Below, piece after piece: positions 1 through 5,743 of a DNA stretch of 5,756 nt. Positions within the stretch are counted from its first letter, which is position 1. Each line of letters opens with the position of its first letter. Under the pieces are notes generated by a model. That model had not been told where the DNA came from, did no database searches, and saw only the letters and a list, made by a program, of their open reading frames with translations. A program made the translations under genes and the position numbers. Location of the stretch: assembly GCA_021202205.1 (NCBI GenBank), contig JAJQDJ010000318.1, positions 1 through 5,756 on the forward strand, read 5' to 3'. The DNA is from Erysipelotrichaceae bacterium (lineage in GTDB: Bacteria > Bacillota_I > Bacilli_A > Erysipelotrichales > Coprobacillaceae).

Positions 1-41
1 TACTATAACAAATTTTTCCATTTTTATAAAGTATCTTTTAG

Positions 42-56
42 ATTACAAATGGTAAT
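42..56. promoter_or_regulatory. Candidate operator (ATTAC-N5-GTAAT inverted repeat)
   Basis: A perfect 5-bp inverted repeat, ATTAC at 42-46 and GTAAT at 52-56, is separated by 5 bases. It sits directly upstream of and against the -10 element of the 84-977 gene, where a bound repressor would block RNA polymerase. This is seen in sequence only. Arms this short arise by chance in AT-rich DNA, so regulator binding is a guess. Confidence 0.3.
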
Positions 57-64
57 GATATAAT
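56..64 (+). promoter_or_regulatory. Extended -10 promoter for the DUF7916 gene
   Basis: TGATATAAT contains a consensus TATAAT (59-64) preceded by the TGn extension at 56-58. No good -35 exists 17 bases upstream (TTTTAG at 36-41 is poor), which is acceptable for an extended -10 promoter. Transcription would start near 71, at the very beginning of the AGGAGG ribosome binding site (71-76), so the 5' leader would be unusually short. The bases from 1 to about 35 hold nothing I can identify. Confidence 0.5.
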
Positions 65-83
65 AATAACAGGAGGTTTTATA

Positions 84-977
84 ATGAAAAGATTACTCAA
101 TTGTACATCAAGTGAAATGAAGAATTTAACGAAAGATGAATTAAAACAAGCTATTTTAGCAAGTGAGGGTAGAACAATCATAACAGAGACTGTTGTATCA
201 CTTCAACCATTATTAAATGATGTGACAAATGCTGAATTAGCTGTAGCTTTTGGTAGTAATATGGTATTGTTGAATGTGTTTGATTGTGATCATCCACATA
301 TTAATGGTTTACCTGATACAGATGACCCTATTCATTTATTGAAGGATTTAATAGGTAGACCAGTAGGATGCAATCTAGAACCAATAGATGAAGATATTGA
401 GATGATGGAAAGTAGACAGGAAATATCTCATGGTAGACATGCAACTAAGGAAACATTTAGTAAAGCTAAAGAGTTAGGTTTTGATTTTATTTGTTTGACA
501 GGGAATCCAGGCACAGGCGTTAGTAATGTTTCTATTGAAAAAGCCATTGCGACTGCTAAAGAATACTTTGGTGGCTTAATTATTGCAGGAAAGATGCATT
601 CTGCTGGTGTTGATGAACCATTAGTTGATTTAGATAGTATTGAAAGATTTATTGATGCAGGAGCTGATATTATTTTAATGCCTGCTGTTTATACAGTTCC
701 TGGTTTAAGTGAAGAAAAGGTAACAAAGGCTTGTCAACTGATAAAATCAAAGAGAGCTTTATCATTAAGTGCTATTGGAACTTCACAAGAAGGTAGTGAT
801 GAAAATACAATTCGTATGATTGCCCTAACAAATAAACGTTGTGGTATTGATATTCAACATATTGGTGATGCTGGATGGTGTGGTGTTGCCTTACCAGAAA
901 ATATTATGACATTATCAATTGCCATAAGAGGAAAACGTTGGACATATCATAAAATAGCATCTTCTGTTAATAGATAA
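84..977 (+). CDS. DUF7916 family protein (PEP phosphonomutase / TIM-barrel-like), function unknown
   Basis: Complete 297-residue cytosolic protein with no signal peptide or membrane segment. I recognise it as the family labelled DUF7916, often loosely named 'PEP phosphonomutase' or 'haloacid dehalogenase-like hydrolase' in databases. No reaction has been established that I know of. Motifs expected for the family run in order: SEGR (27-30), GRPVGCNLEP (91-100), LTGNPGTGVSN (138-148), AGKMHSAGVDEP (168-179), AGADIILMPAVYTVPG (192-207), SAIGTSQE (229-236), IQHIGDAG (258-265) and IAIRGKR (279-285). The alternating hydrophobic strands and Gly-rich loops (LTGNPGTG, AGADII, IGDAG) fit a TIM barrel with a phosphate or anion site, which is inference. 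The start is set by AGGAGG at 71-76, seven bases before ATG, and the gene ends with TAATAA. It converges on the alpha-galactosidase gene and shares its terminator. Homologues tend to lie in sugar/PTS loci, from memory. Length is normal for the family. Confidence 0.85.
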   Translation: MKRLLNCTSSEMKNLTKDELKQAILASEGRTIITETVVSLQPLLNDVTNAELAVAFGSNMVLLNVFDCDHPHINGLPDTDDPIHLLKDLIGRPVGCNLEPIDEDIEMMESRQEISHGRHATKETFSKAKELGFDFICLTGNPGTGVSNVSIEKAIATAKEYFGGLIIAGKMHSAGVDEPLVDLDSIERFIDAGADIILMPAVYTVPGLSEEKVTKACQLIKSKRALSLSAIGTSQEGSDENTIRMIALTNKRCGIDIQHIGDAGWCGVALPENIMTLSIAIRGKRWTYHKIASSVNR

Positions 978-978
978 T

Positions 979-1005
979 AAAACTGGAATTTTTCATTCCA
1001 GTTTT
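979..1005. terminator. Bidirectional intrinsic terminator between convergent genes
   Basis: A perfect 11-bp stem has arms AAAACTGGAAT (979-989) and ATTCCAGTTTT (995-1005) and a 5-base loop, TTTTC. The A-rich base of the stem gives a T tract on either strand, so it can end both the + strand DUF7916 transcript and the - strand alpha-galactosidase transcript. It overlaps the alpha-galactosidase stop codon (1004-1006) and begins two bases after the DUF7916 stop. Confidence 0.9.
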
Positions 1006-3208
1006 AATTTGCCTTTAAAACATATATACGTGAAACAAAATCACCTTCATCATTATGATCACTACTAGAACTATCACTCGTAATTAAACCAACATTCATC
1101 AGTTCATCACCATAAAAATCTTGATTTAATAATGATACATGATATTGATAATCTTTATTTAAACCCAATAAATTCACTCTGCGATAACCAACATTAATTT
1201 CTTGTAGAGTACGATAATAACCAACTAATGCTTGTGTTTTATCTTTTGATACTACCATCCATATTGTTTCATTACCTTCAAAAGGACTCTTTAAACGATA
1301 AAATGTTCCAAATTGAATCAAATGTCTATATTCCTTCATAAATTCAACTTGTTGCTTTATGATATCTTGTTCTTCTATTGATAACTTTGTCACATCTAAT
1401 TCATAACCAAAGGTTCCAAAATATGCCACATTTGCTCTTGTTTCAAGTGGTGTATTTCGACGTACTTGATGATTAGGACTTGCAGAAACATGGCTACCCA
1501 TTGAAAATAAAGGATAAACGAAAGATGTGCCATACTGAATCTTTAATCTTTCAACAGCATCAGTATTATCACTCGTCCAACATTGTGGGGCATAATATAA
1601 CATGCCTGGATCAAATCTTGCACCACCACTTGCACAAGATTCAAACAAAATATTTGGAAATTGGGTAGTCAGCATATCATACAAATGGTAAACACCTAAA
1701 ATATATTCATGAATCACTTTACCTTGTGAACTATGACAAGAAGAATAAACTTCACTCATACAACGATTCATATCCCATTTAATATAATCAATATGAGATT
1801 CTTTAATGACTTTAGATATCATATTATAAATACATTGTACAACCTCATCATTAGAAAAATCCAATACATATTGATTTCTACCATTACTACTATGTCTATT
1901 AGGTGTTTCTAAGGTATATTCGGGATGTTTTCTATACAAATCAGAATCTTTATTCACCATTTCTAACTCTACCCATATACCAAACTTCATGCCTAAATCA
2001 TTAATCTTTTGTGATAAACCACTAATACCACTAGGAATCTTATCCAAGTTAGGATACCAATCACCCAATCCTCGATGATCATCATTTCTATGACCAAACC
2101 ATCCATCATCTAAAACAAATAATTCTATACCTAATTCTTTAGCCTTTTTACCAATATTCACTATCTTATCTTCATCAAAATTAAAATAAGTTGCTTCCCA
2201 ATTATTAATAAGTATTGGTCTTTCTAAATCTCTATATTTTCCTTTACATAATCTTTCCTGATACAACTTATGATATGTTTGTGACATAGCATTTAAACCT
2301 TTATCATTATATACCATGATGACTTCAGGAGTTTGAAAAGATTCATTAGTATCTAGTTCCCACTTAAAACAATGTGGATGAATACCCATAGACACTCTAG
2401 ATACATCATAAGTATCGACTTCCACTTGAGCTAAGAAATTCCCACTATAAACTAAACTAAAACCTAAAACCTCACCTTGATATTCATCACAATGTTCTCT
2501 CTTTAATGCAATGAATGGATTAAATGCATTGCTAGAACAACCTCTTAAAGAATAAATGGACTGAATGCCATGTTCTAATTTTCTGCTTTTAACATGTCTT
2601 TCTCTTGCCCATGCTCCTCTTAATTCAATCATCTCATAATCCTTATCAGGTAAATCTAAAGACATACTCATGATTTTATTGATTGTTATTTTTTGATTTC
2701 CTGTGTTTTTAATATAAGTATTTCTTGTGATAACATTTCTGTTTTCATAGATGGTATAACTTAATATAAGATATGTTTCAATGACTTCATCATATAGTGT
2801 TATTTTTAATGTAGTTGCTTCATTATTATCTTCTATATAAGTAGTAGGAAGATTTTCTAATTGTGGTTTGCCTTTAATGATTTCATGCTCTTTATATATA
2901 AAATTGACAATATGACTACCATTTTCTAATGTAATATCCAAGGTAGGATGTTTCATATCACCACTGCCATAGATTGGATATTCTTGTTTTATGTGATCTA
3001 ATGAAAATGATGAATCATTTTCAAAGGTACATACACTCATTCCTCTAGATAGTGTTTCTAACAAATAATCATAGTTATCTTTATCTCTTATGGCTTTAGC
3101 ATAATATAAATGTCCTAATTGATTATTTTTTAAAATCTTAAAAATATAGCTTATTTCATTGTTATAAAGATGAAAAGTTTTTGATATTTCATGATATTTG
3201 ATTGGCAT
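1004..3208 (-). CDS. Alpha-galactosidase, glycoside hydrolase family 36
   Basis: Complete 734-residue enzyme, the usual length for bacterial GH36. It hydrolyses terminal alpha-1,6-galactosyl residues of melibiose, raffinose and stachyose. There is no signal peptide, so it acts in the cytosol on imported sugar. Layout by family analogy: N-terminal beta-sandwich (about 1-325), TIM barrel (about 330-640), C-terminal beta domain (about 645-734). Visible active-site motifs are NNWEATYF (335-342), LDDGWFG (366-372), YIKWDMNR with nucleophile Asp479, ESCASGGARFD (523-533) for galactose recognition, and TSDNTDA (545-551) with the acid/base, most likely Asp547. No key residue is missing. The start is supported by AAAGGAG (3217-3223), 8 bases before ATG. 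A promoter, palindrome and structured leader lie upstream, suggesting sugar-controlled expression. No transporter is linked in this window. The family is certain; the exact natural substrate is inferred. Confidence 0.97.
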   Translation of the reverse strand: MPIKYHEISKTFHLYNNEISYIFKILKNNQLGHLYYAKAIRDKDNYDYLLETLSRGMSVCTFENDSSFSLDHIKQEYPIYGSGDMKHPTLDITLENGSHIVNFIYKEHEIIKGKPQLENLPTTYIEDNNEATTLKITLYDEVIETYLILSYTIYENRNVITRNTYIKNTGNQKITINKIMSMSLDLPDKDYEMIELRGAWARERHVKSRKLEHGIQSIYSLRGCSSNAFNPFIALKREHCDEYQGEVLGFSLVYSGNFLAQVEVDTYDVSRVSMGIHPHCFKWELDTNESFQTPEVIMVYNDKGLNAMSQTYHKLYQERLCKGKYRDLERPILINNWEATYFNFDEDKIVNIGKKAKELGIELFVLDDGWFGHRNDDHRGLGDWYPNLDKIPSGISGLSQKINDLGMKFGIWVELEMVNKDSDLYRKHPEYTLETPNRHSSNGRNQYVLDFSNDEVVQCIYNMISKVIKESHIDYIKWDMNRCMSEVYSSCHSSQGKVIHEYILGVYHLYDMLTTQFPNILFESCASGGARFDPGMLYYAPQCWTSDNTDAVERLKIQYGTSFVYPLFSMGSHVSASPNHQVRRNTPLETRANVAYFGTFGYELDVTKLSIEEQDIIKQQVEFMKEYRHLIQFGTFYRLKSPFEGNETIWMVVSKDKTQALVGYYRTLQEINVGYRRVNLLGLNKDYQYHVSLLNQDFYGDELMNVGLITSDSSSSDHNDEGDFVSRIYVLKAN

Positions 3209-3260
3209 AAGTCTTTCTCCTTTGTATTAGTTTATATTTTTTTTAATAGTTTGAAAGATA

Positions 3261-3286
3261 AAAATAAAAAGATGTGGCTCCACATC
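3261..3286 (-). terminator. Intrinsic terminator in the alpha-galactosidase leader / after the DUF3800 remnant
   Basis: Read on the - strand, GATGTGG (3286-3280) and CCACATC (3277-3271) are complementary across AG. In practice this gives a 6-bp stem with a GAGC tetraloop, followed by TTTTTATTTT. It lies downstream of the DUF3800 stop (3387) and also downstream of the predicted alpha-galactosidase promoter (3352-3380). It could therefore simply end read-through or act as an attenuator of the galactosidase mRNA. The distance to the galactosidase ATG is about 50 bases, and I found no convincing promoter in that gap. Confidence 0.65.
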
Positions 3287-3324
3287 AATCTGTACATCCA
3301 ACCTCACGTCAGAAAACCACATCT
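3270..3324 (-). promoter_or_regulatory. Structured leader with competing terminator arms (candidate attenuator)
   Basis: On the - strand the RNA carries AGAUGUGG (3324-3317), then a hairpin of UCUGACGU (3313-3306) with AUGUACAGA (3297-3289, one bulged A) around the loop GAGGUUGG. A second GAUGUGG (3286-3280) and the single right arm CCACAUCU (3277-3270) follow. Both left arms can pair with the same right arm, so two structures exclude each other. Either pairing ends in the U tract, so which form would allow read-through is not evident. No T-box, PTS antiterminator target or known riboswitch is recognised. Confidence 0.35.
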
Positions 3325-3325
3325 A

Positions 3326-3341
3326 AAAGAGTATACTCTTT
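3326..3341. promoter_or_regulatory. 16-bp perfect palindrome, candidate operator at the alpha-galactosidase transcription start
   Basis: AAAGAGTATACTCTTT reads identically on both strands. It begins about 4 bases after the transcription start predicted (near 3345) from the promoter at 3352-3380, a classical repressor position. As RNA it could also form a weak AAAGAG-UAUA-CUCUUU hairpin. The regulator is unknown; the RpiR protein encoded at 4852-5730 is the only regulator in the window and hence a candidate, without direct evidence. Confidence 0.5.
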
Positions 3342-3351
3342 GATTGATTAA

Positions 3352-3380
3352 AATGTACCATTAAAAGCTTAATCTGTCAA
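3352..3380 (-). promoter_or_regulatory. Sigma-A-type promoter for the alpha-galactosidase gene
   Basis: On the - strand a perfect -35 TTGACA (3380-3375) is followed by a 17-base spacer and the -10 hexamer TACATT (3357-3352, four of six consensus positions). The promoter starts just past the DUF3800 stop codon and faces the galactosidase gene. The predicted start near 3345 gives a leader of about 137 nt that contains the palindrome and the alternative hairpins. Confidence 0.6.
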
Positions 3381-3386
3381 TAAAAT

Positions 3387-3853
3387 TCATTCCACTTTTG
3401 TGATGTTGTGAAGCAAATTGTAATAGTAACTATCATTTTCTGTTAGATTTAATCGTATTGCACTACAAATGTTATCAATAAATTGTAAACCATATTCTAA
3501 TCGGGAATCTTGTTTTGATATAGAAATTACATTTTCAAAATCACTAATAATGCTTATAATATTCTCTTCAAAATTAGATTTATTAAAAGTATCAAACATA
3601 ATATTAATATCATAATCAATGTAAGAAACAATTTTACTAAGTGCAAGTACATATATCTTTTCTTTTTGATTTTGCTTCATTTTATGATTCTTTTTATCAT
3701 AAACAAAATAAAAGATAGAATAATCCATAGTATTAATGAAATTTAACATAAGAATTTTTTATAAATTAAATCAGTATTATTTTTAGATTCCGATAATAAT
3801 GCAGCTACAATAAAATAATTACTACTTTCAGTTTCATCAACATAAAGTATCAA
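3387..3853 (-). pseudogene. DUF3800 domain protein, frameshifted and shortened
   Basis: Two adjacent reading frames carry the halves of one DUF3800 protein. The first (TTG 3853 to TAA 3743, 36 codons) gives the N-terminal motif ILYVDET...YFIVAALL. The second, open from just after the A run and with its first ATG at 3749 (120 residues, to 3387), carries FYFVYDKKN, the IMFD strand (Asp53) and the C-terminal LEYGLQFIDNICSAIR (Asp92). These are the conserved acidic positions of the family, which is thought to be nuclease-like. Adding one A to the A6 run at 3760-3755 would join them into about 155 residues. DUF3800 proteins usually exceed 200, so a segment after YKKF may also be deleted. The start is ambiguous: AAGGATGTGATG (3869-3858) resembles an extended ribosome binding site for TTG, but ATG 3860 would be in frame if one T of TTTT (3855-3852) were removed. 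No partner gene is evident. Sequencing error remains possible. Confidence 0.7.
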
Positions 3854-3894
3854 AAGTCATCACATCCTTTACCTAAATTTTTTCTATATAAAGA

Positions 3895-3917
3895 AATTTT
3901 CATTTGTGATGAAAATT
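3895..3917. promoter_or_regulatory. 9-bp perfect inverted repeat upstream of the DUF3800 remnant
   Basis: AATTTTCAT (3895-3903) and ATGAAAATT (3909-3917) flank TTGTG. On the - strand a TTGTCA -35-like hexamer overlaps its upstream end, and TATATA (3888-3883 region) follows, but no pair has normal 16-18 base spacing with good matches. It may be an operator or a transcript hairpin. The repeat itself is clear; its role is inferred. Confidence 0.35.
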
Positions 3918-3982
3918 GACAATAATATTCTATCATAATTATTATTGAAATACATTGATTTTGATATTATTTGTTAATTTAT

Positions 3983-4007
3983 AAAAAGATGTGGTTAATC
4001 CACATCT
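3983..4007 (-). terminator. Intrinsic terminator of the TauE/SafE gene
   Basis: On the - strand AGATGTGG (4007-4000), a 5-base loop ATTAA and CCACATCT (3994-3987) form a perfect 8-bp stem followed by TTTT. The stem takes in two bases of the TAG stop codon (4008-4006). Its stem is the same as the arms of the leader terminator near 3270-3324, and 12 bases of the + strand (AAAAAGATGTGG) are identical at both places. Confidence 0.85.
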
Positions 4008-4647
4008 ACATGATAGTTGTAACTACATTAATTAATCCACTTAATCCTATAACAACATATGTAACCTTCTTAATAAGATCAGGATTAAGCTTATCAACAA
4101 TCATATTAGCTACTTTCATACCTATAAGAATAGCAATCATACCTACTAATATATAAGGAATATGTGATAGTAATATTATTTGATTGATAATTCTAAATAC
4201 TGTATTATAAGCAGTTGTAATCATAAAGAAACATTGAATAGTTCCTAAATAGGCTTTTTGATCTTTTATACGAGAGAGGAAATAAATAACCATTAAAGGA
4301 CCACCAATGCCAAATAAACCATCACATACTCCAGAAATTGCTATAAATATAATAGCTATAACACCTTTAGCTTCAAATTCGTTTTTATTAAAGAATAAGA
4401 AATATGTAGATAAAATAATAAGAAATAGACCTAAAATAATTTTCATTAATTCTTGATTGACGTTTTTAGAAAAGACAATAGATACACTACTAACAGCTAT
4501 ATAGAAAATAGCTGGTAAAATAATACTTTTAAAATTAATGTATTTATGATAACGAATAACCATACCTGTCGATAATACAAGACATATAGAACTTGATATT
4601 GCAGCACTTTGTGTCACATTAAATAATAGGGGTATAAATATCATCAT
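4006..4647 (-). CDS. TauE/SafE-family membrane transporter (probable anion/sulfite exporter), N-terminus uncertain
   Basis: The open frame from the first usable internal ATG gives 213 very hydrophobic residues with several membrane helices. The second-half signature DGLFGIGGPLMVIYF (109-123) is typical of TauE/SafE (PF01925) permeases, which move sulfite, sulfoacetate or other organic anions; the substrate here is unknown. Family members are usually about 240-260 residues. The missing first helix is encoded in the same frame directly upstream (4648-4725), including QGVTGFGAG, which is the family's first-half GxGxG motif. Translation from ATG 4647 would therefore lack half of the internal repeat signature and has no ribosome binding site. 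The good start, ATG 4731, is followed at once by TAA. The gene is thus either inactivated by a nonsense codon 2, initiated at a non-standard ATC/ATT just after it, or carries a sequence error. The rest of the frame is intact, so any damage is recent. It ends in its own terminator and follows the RpiR gene. Confidence 0.8.
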   Translation of the reverse strand: MMIFIPLLFNVTQSAAISSSICLVLSTGMVIRYHKYINFKSIILPAIFYIAVSSVSIVFSKNVNQELMKIILGLFLIILSTYFLFFNKNEFEAKGVIAIIFIAISGVCDGLFGIGGPLMVIYFLSRIKDQKAYLGTIQCFFMITTAYNTVFRIINQIILLSHIPYILVGMIAILIGMKVANMIVDKLNPDLIKKVTYVVIGLSGLINVVTTIM

Positions 4648-4731
4648 AATGATACCTGCACCAAAACCAGTAACACCTTGAACAATTCCTGCTACAATAG
4701 CAGGTATAAAAATAAGATAAATGATTTACAT
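4648..4731 (-). other. Start-stop (ATG-TAA) and in-frame N-terminal coding of the TauE/SafE gene
   Basis: On the - strand AGGAGG (4744-4739) sits seven bases before ATG (4731-4729), an ideal initiation site, but codon 2 is TAA (4728-4726). From ATC 4725 onward the same frame reads IIYLIFIPAIVAGIVQGV and then TGFGAGII, running straight into the annotated Met at 4647. No in-frame ATG, GTG or TTG lies between 4728 and 4647. The full frame would give 241 residues, normal for the family, if codon 2 were sense. Confidence 0.75.
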
Positions 4732-4750
4732 ACTTCTTCCTCCTGCTATT

Positions 4751-4759
4751 AATGTATCA
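4751..4759 (-). promoter_or_regulatory. Extended -10 promoter candidate for the TauE/SafE gene
   Basis: TGATACATT on the - strand is a TGn-extended -10 with hexamer TACATT, the same hexamer as in the alpha-galactosidase promoter. The upstream DNA is only A/T runs with no good -35. The start would fall about 7 bases on, almost touching the AGGAGG at 4744-4739, an arrangement like that of the DUF7916 gene. Confidence 0.35.
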
Positions 4760-4793
4760 AATAAATTTTTTTGAAAAAATAATTTAAGAGTAT

Positions 4794-4851
4794 AAAAAAA
4801 CAGCGCTTTCAAAAGATATTTTTTAAAACATCTTTTTTTGAAAACGTTGTT
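4794..4851 (-). terminator. Long intrinsic terminator of the RpiR gene
   Basis: On the - strand the left arm (4851-4830) and right arm (4817-4799) form a stem of about 19 pairs with one mismatch, one G-U pair and a short A bulge, around an A/T loop, followed by a run of T. It begins right after the stop codon (4854-4852). Both arms contain catabolite-responsive-element-like sequences: TGAAAGCGCTGTTT on the - strand and TGAAAACGTTGTTT on the + strand. Confidence 0.9.
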
Positions 4852-5730
4852 TTAATCTTCTGTCATGACTTCATTTGTTGCTCTTCTTAATGGCTCATAC
4901 AGCTTTGCTACTTCACGTTTATGTTTCAGATTTTCATCAAAATTATCTTGAAAGTAACAACTATACAACATATCCAAAATAAGCATTGTTGAAATAAATG
5001 ATGAATAGGTTGCAATATTGGTATAGAGTTTTTCTCTCGTTGTCATTGGTAAAACAACATCAGCTTTTTTCTTTATTTCATTTTCACCAACACTAGTAAT
5101 TAAGATGAGCTTTGATTTAGATTTGGCAACATTGTCAATATAACTGATGGTTCTAGGGGTAGAACCGGAGTAGGTAATGATAATAAAACAATCATTTTCT
5201 AATGTATTATAAGAATAATAGAATTGTTCATTAAAATTATCTGAAACAATAACATTTTTACCTATACGATACATTCTATCTGCAAAAACCTTACCTGCAT
5301 TAAATGTTTGACCAATGGATAAAAGATAAATATTACGACAATTTTTTAAAATTTTAACTGCTTCAATATAGTCATAATAATCAACAAGTGATAAAGTATC
5401 TTTTGTGGTTTCTTGATAAAGTTCACCTATACTATTCATGACTCTAGCCAGATTATCATCTTTAGTAAAAGGGAAATTGGCATCAATATTATCAAAATGT
5501 GAATTTTCATAAGCTATTTCTTCTATGTATTTTTCTTTAAAATCATTATAACCATCAAAGCCTAATTTGTTGCATAATCTTGTAACAGCTGATGTTGATG
5601 TATAAGACATTTTCGCAAGTTCTCTCACAGAAATATCTTTGATACTATCTTGAAGTTCGATAAGTTTATTAGCAACTGCTTTTTCTGCATTGGAGAAGTT
5701 ATTATTTTTTAATGAATCAATAATTAACAT
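4852..5730 (-). CDS. MurR/RpiR family transcriptional regulator (HTH + SIS domain)
   Basis: Complete 292-residue cytosolic DNA-binding protein, normal length for the family. The N-terminal HTH_6 domain covers about 1-77, with the recognition region ISVRELAKMSYTSTSAVTRLCNKLGF (33-58). A SIS phosphosugar-binding domain spans about 125-255, with the nucleotide-fold strands IYLLSIGQ (134-141) and CFIIITYSGST (181-191; the SGST loop contacts the sugar phosphate) and KKADVVLPM (221-229). RpiR proteins respond to phosphosugars such as those made by PTS uptake and repress or activate nearby catabolic genes. A role on the alpha-galactosidase promoter is plausible but only inferred from proximity. I place the start at ATG 5730, not the in-frame GTG at 5739, because AGAGGTGAT (5743-5735) is the ribosome binding site and the GTG lies inside it. 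The promoter is beyond or at the window edge. The gene ends in a strong terminator, so it is transcribed separately from the permease gene. Confidence 0.92.
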   Translation of the reverse strand: MLIIDSLKNNNFSNAEKAVANKLIELQDSIKDISVRELAKMSYTSTSAVTRLCNKLGFDGYNDFKEKYIEEIAYENSHFDNIDANFPFTKDDNLARVMNSIGELYQETTKDTLSLVDYYDYIEAVKILKNCRNIYLLSIGQTFNAGKVFADRMYRIGKNVIVSDNFNEQFYYSYNTLENDCFIIITYSGSTPRTISYIDNVAKSKSKLILITSVGENEIKKKADVVLPMTTREKLYTNIATYSSFISTMLILDMLYSCYFQDNFDENLKHKREVAKLYEPLRRATNEVMTED

Positions 5731-5733
5731 GAT

Positions 5734-5743
5734 GATCACCTCT
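5734..5743 (-). promoter_or_regulatory. Ribosome binding site that fixes the RpiR start
   Basis: AGAGGTGATC on the - strand matches the extended anti-Shine-Dalgarno sequence, with its GAGG core 8 bases before ATG 5730. The upstream in-frame GTG (5739-5737) is part of this site and so is unlikely to be the start codon. Confidence 0.8.

Noticed and set aside
1480..1668. 62-residue + strand open frame inside the alpha-galactosidase gene
   Set aside because: It is antisense to conserved catalytic-domain codons, has no ribosome binding site and no recognisable protein content.
3209..3260. Second alpha-galactosidase promoter using TATAAA close to the gene
   Set aside because: There is no acceptable -35 at 16-18 bases; the region is mostly A/T runs after the terminator U tract.
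3266..3324. Repeated GATGTGG/CCACATC units as a CRISPR array or IS end
   Set aside because: There are only short stem arms with no regular spacers, no cas genes, no transposase and no target-site duplication.
3743..3765. Programmed -1 ribosomal frameshift in the DUF3800 gene
   Set aside because: The in-frame heptamer is T AAA AAA, not a standard X XXY YYZ slippery site. I see no clear stimulatory stem downstream, and the product would still be short, so decay or homopolymer error fits better.
3920..3947. CAATAATA / TATTATTG inverted repeat
   Set aside because: It consists of low-complexity A/T repeats with a 12-base spacer, expected by chance in this base composition.
3971..4156. 61-residue + strand open frame opposite the end of the permease gene
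   Set aside because: It is hydrophobic only because it mirrors membrane-helix codons, spans the terminator hairpin and has no ribosome binding site.
5731..5739. GTG at 5739 as the RpiR start codon
   Set aside because: The GTG is part of the AGAGGTGAT ribosome binding site that serves ATG 5730.
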